A stretch of 6,338 nt of DNA from Methanobrevibacter sp. Lineage in GTDB: Archaea > Methanobacteriota > Methanobacteria > Methanobacteriales > Methanobacteriaceae. The notes beneath the pieces were generated by a model, which worked only from the letters and a program-made list of their open reading frames with translations, was not told the origin of the DNA and made no database searches. Of this stretch, positions 6,089 to 6,338 are shown one piece after another. Location: NCBI GenBank assembly GCA_016291275.1, contig JAEEWY010000087.1, positions 1-6,338 of the forward strand. Reading direction: 5' to 3'. The position numbers and the translations under genes are program-made. Position 1 is the stretch's first letter; each line of letters starts with the position of its first letter.

Positions 6089-6120
6089 ACAATTTTTTCT
6101 AATCTTAAATCACTATTTTT
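6083..6120 (+). terminator. Hairpin overlapping the glycerophosphotransferase stop codon
   Basis: GATTAGA (6083-6089) pairs with TCTAATC (6098-6104) around an 8-nt loop containing TTTTT; a run of five T follows at 6116-6120. The TAG stop (6086-6088) is inside the left arm. The stem is shorter and the T-tract more distant than for the deoxyhypusine synthase terminator. Confidence 0.5.
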
Positions 6121-6181
6121 CTTTAAATTTATTATTTGGACAATAATTGTTCTATCTTAATCACTATTTTTCTTTAAATTT
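6102..6181 (+). repeat. Two near-identical direct repeats of about 28 nt
   Basis: Segments 6102-6130 and 6154-6181 share 21 identical bases (6110-6130 and 6161-6181) and, before these, ATCTTAA with a single extra A in the first copy. The 23 bases between them contain a short hairpin, GGACAA (6138-6143) with TTGTTC (6147-6152), counting one G-T pair. Both copies lie in the 3' region of the glycerophosphotransferase gene and could act as tandem U-rich stop signals or be a simple local duplication. Confidence 0.6.
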
Positions 6182-6227
6182 CATTTTATATTTTCTCAAA
6201 TTAGTTAGATAAACTTATAAATCTTTT

Positions 6228-6235
6228 TTTATATA
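6228..6235 (+). promoter_or_regulatory. Candidate TATA box of the gene at the right edge
   Basis: TTTATATA follows a seven-T run and lies about 100 bases before the ATG at 6327, predicting a leader of about 70 nt. It is the best TATA-like string in the 6182-6326 spacer, which otherwise shows only AT-rich sequence. Confidence 0.4.
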
Positions 6236-6326
6236 TTATAGTATAGTAAAATTTTTATGATTTTTAAGATTATAAAAAAAATTTATGCTTACAATATTCT
6301 TTTATTACTTTAAAGAAGGTTTTCTA

Positions 6327-6338
6327 ATGGTTAGAAAG
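6327..6338 (+). CDS. Start of an unidentified gene, cut by the window edge
   Basis: An ATG at 6327 begins MVRK and runs off the window. AAGGT (6316-6320) stands 6 nt upstream, the same spacing as the regulator's ribosome binding site, so this is a credible start. Four codons are too few to suggest a product. Confidence 0.55.

Noticed and set aside
6182..6326. Additional gene in the last spacer
   Set aside because: No open frame of useful length on either strand; only a TATA candidate and the RBS of the edge gene.

Overview
The window is AT-rich DNA from a methanogenic archaeon, most likely a Methanobrevibacter or close relative in the Methanobacteriales. The reasons are: very AT-rich spacers; GGTG-type ribosome binding sites 5-7 nt before starts; a deoxyhypusine synthase (archaeal/eukaryotic, not usually bacterial); an orotidine-5'-phosphate decarboxylase (OMPDC) whose catalytic residues match the Methanothermobacter enzyme with a constant numbering offset; and a wHTH-CBS regulator of a type common in methanogens. 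Genus assignment is an inference.

Layout. hisG (105-1091, +) is followed by a hairpin/T-tract terminator. A roughly 400-bp spacer then carries a cluster of TCATTAT-core repeats bounded by an 18-bp perfect inverted repeat. Next is a winged-helix/CBS-pair regulator (1491-2414, +), then a deoxyhypusine synthase (2526-3461, +), each with a hairpin terminator. On the minus strand, pyrF (4778-4131) and an uncharacterised multi-pass membrane protein (4082-3543, TTG start) form a probable two-gene operon converging on the deoxyhypusine synthase gene. A 170-185 bp divergent promoter region separates pyrF from a CDP-glycerol glycerophosphotransferase-family gene (4964-6088, +, GTG start). A 238-bp spacer with a tandemly duplicated segment of about 28 nt leads into the first four codons of another gene at the right edge.

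How the genes relate. They are mostly independent housekeeping units: histidine biosynthesis step 1 (hisG), UMP synthesis (pyrF), aIF5A modification (deoxyhypusine synthase), surface-polymer synthesis (glycerophosphotransferase), plus a ligand-sensing regulator. Each plus-strand gene has its own terminator, so most appear to be transcribed singly; pyrF with the membrane protein is the only likely operon. I see no CRISPR array, tRNA, rRNA, transposase or obvious defence system. The least explained elements are the repeat cluster before the regulator, the regulator itself, the membrane protein, and substitutions in the deoxyhypusine synthase substrate pocket.
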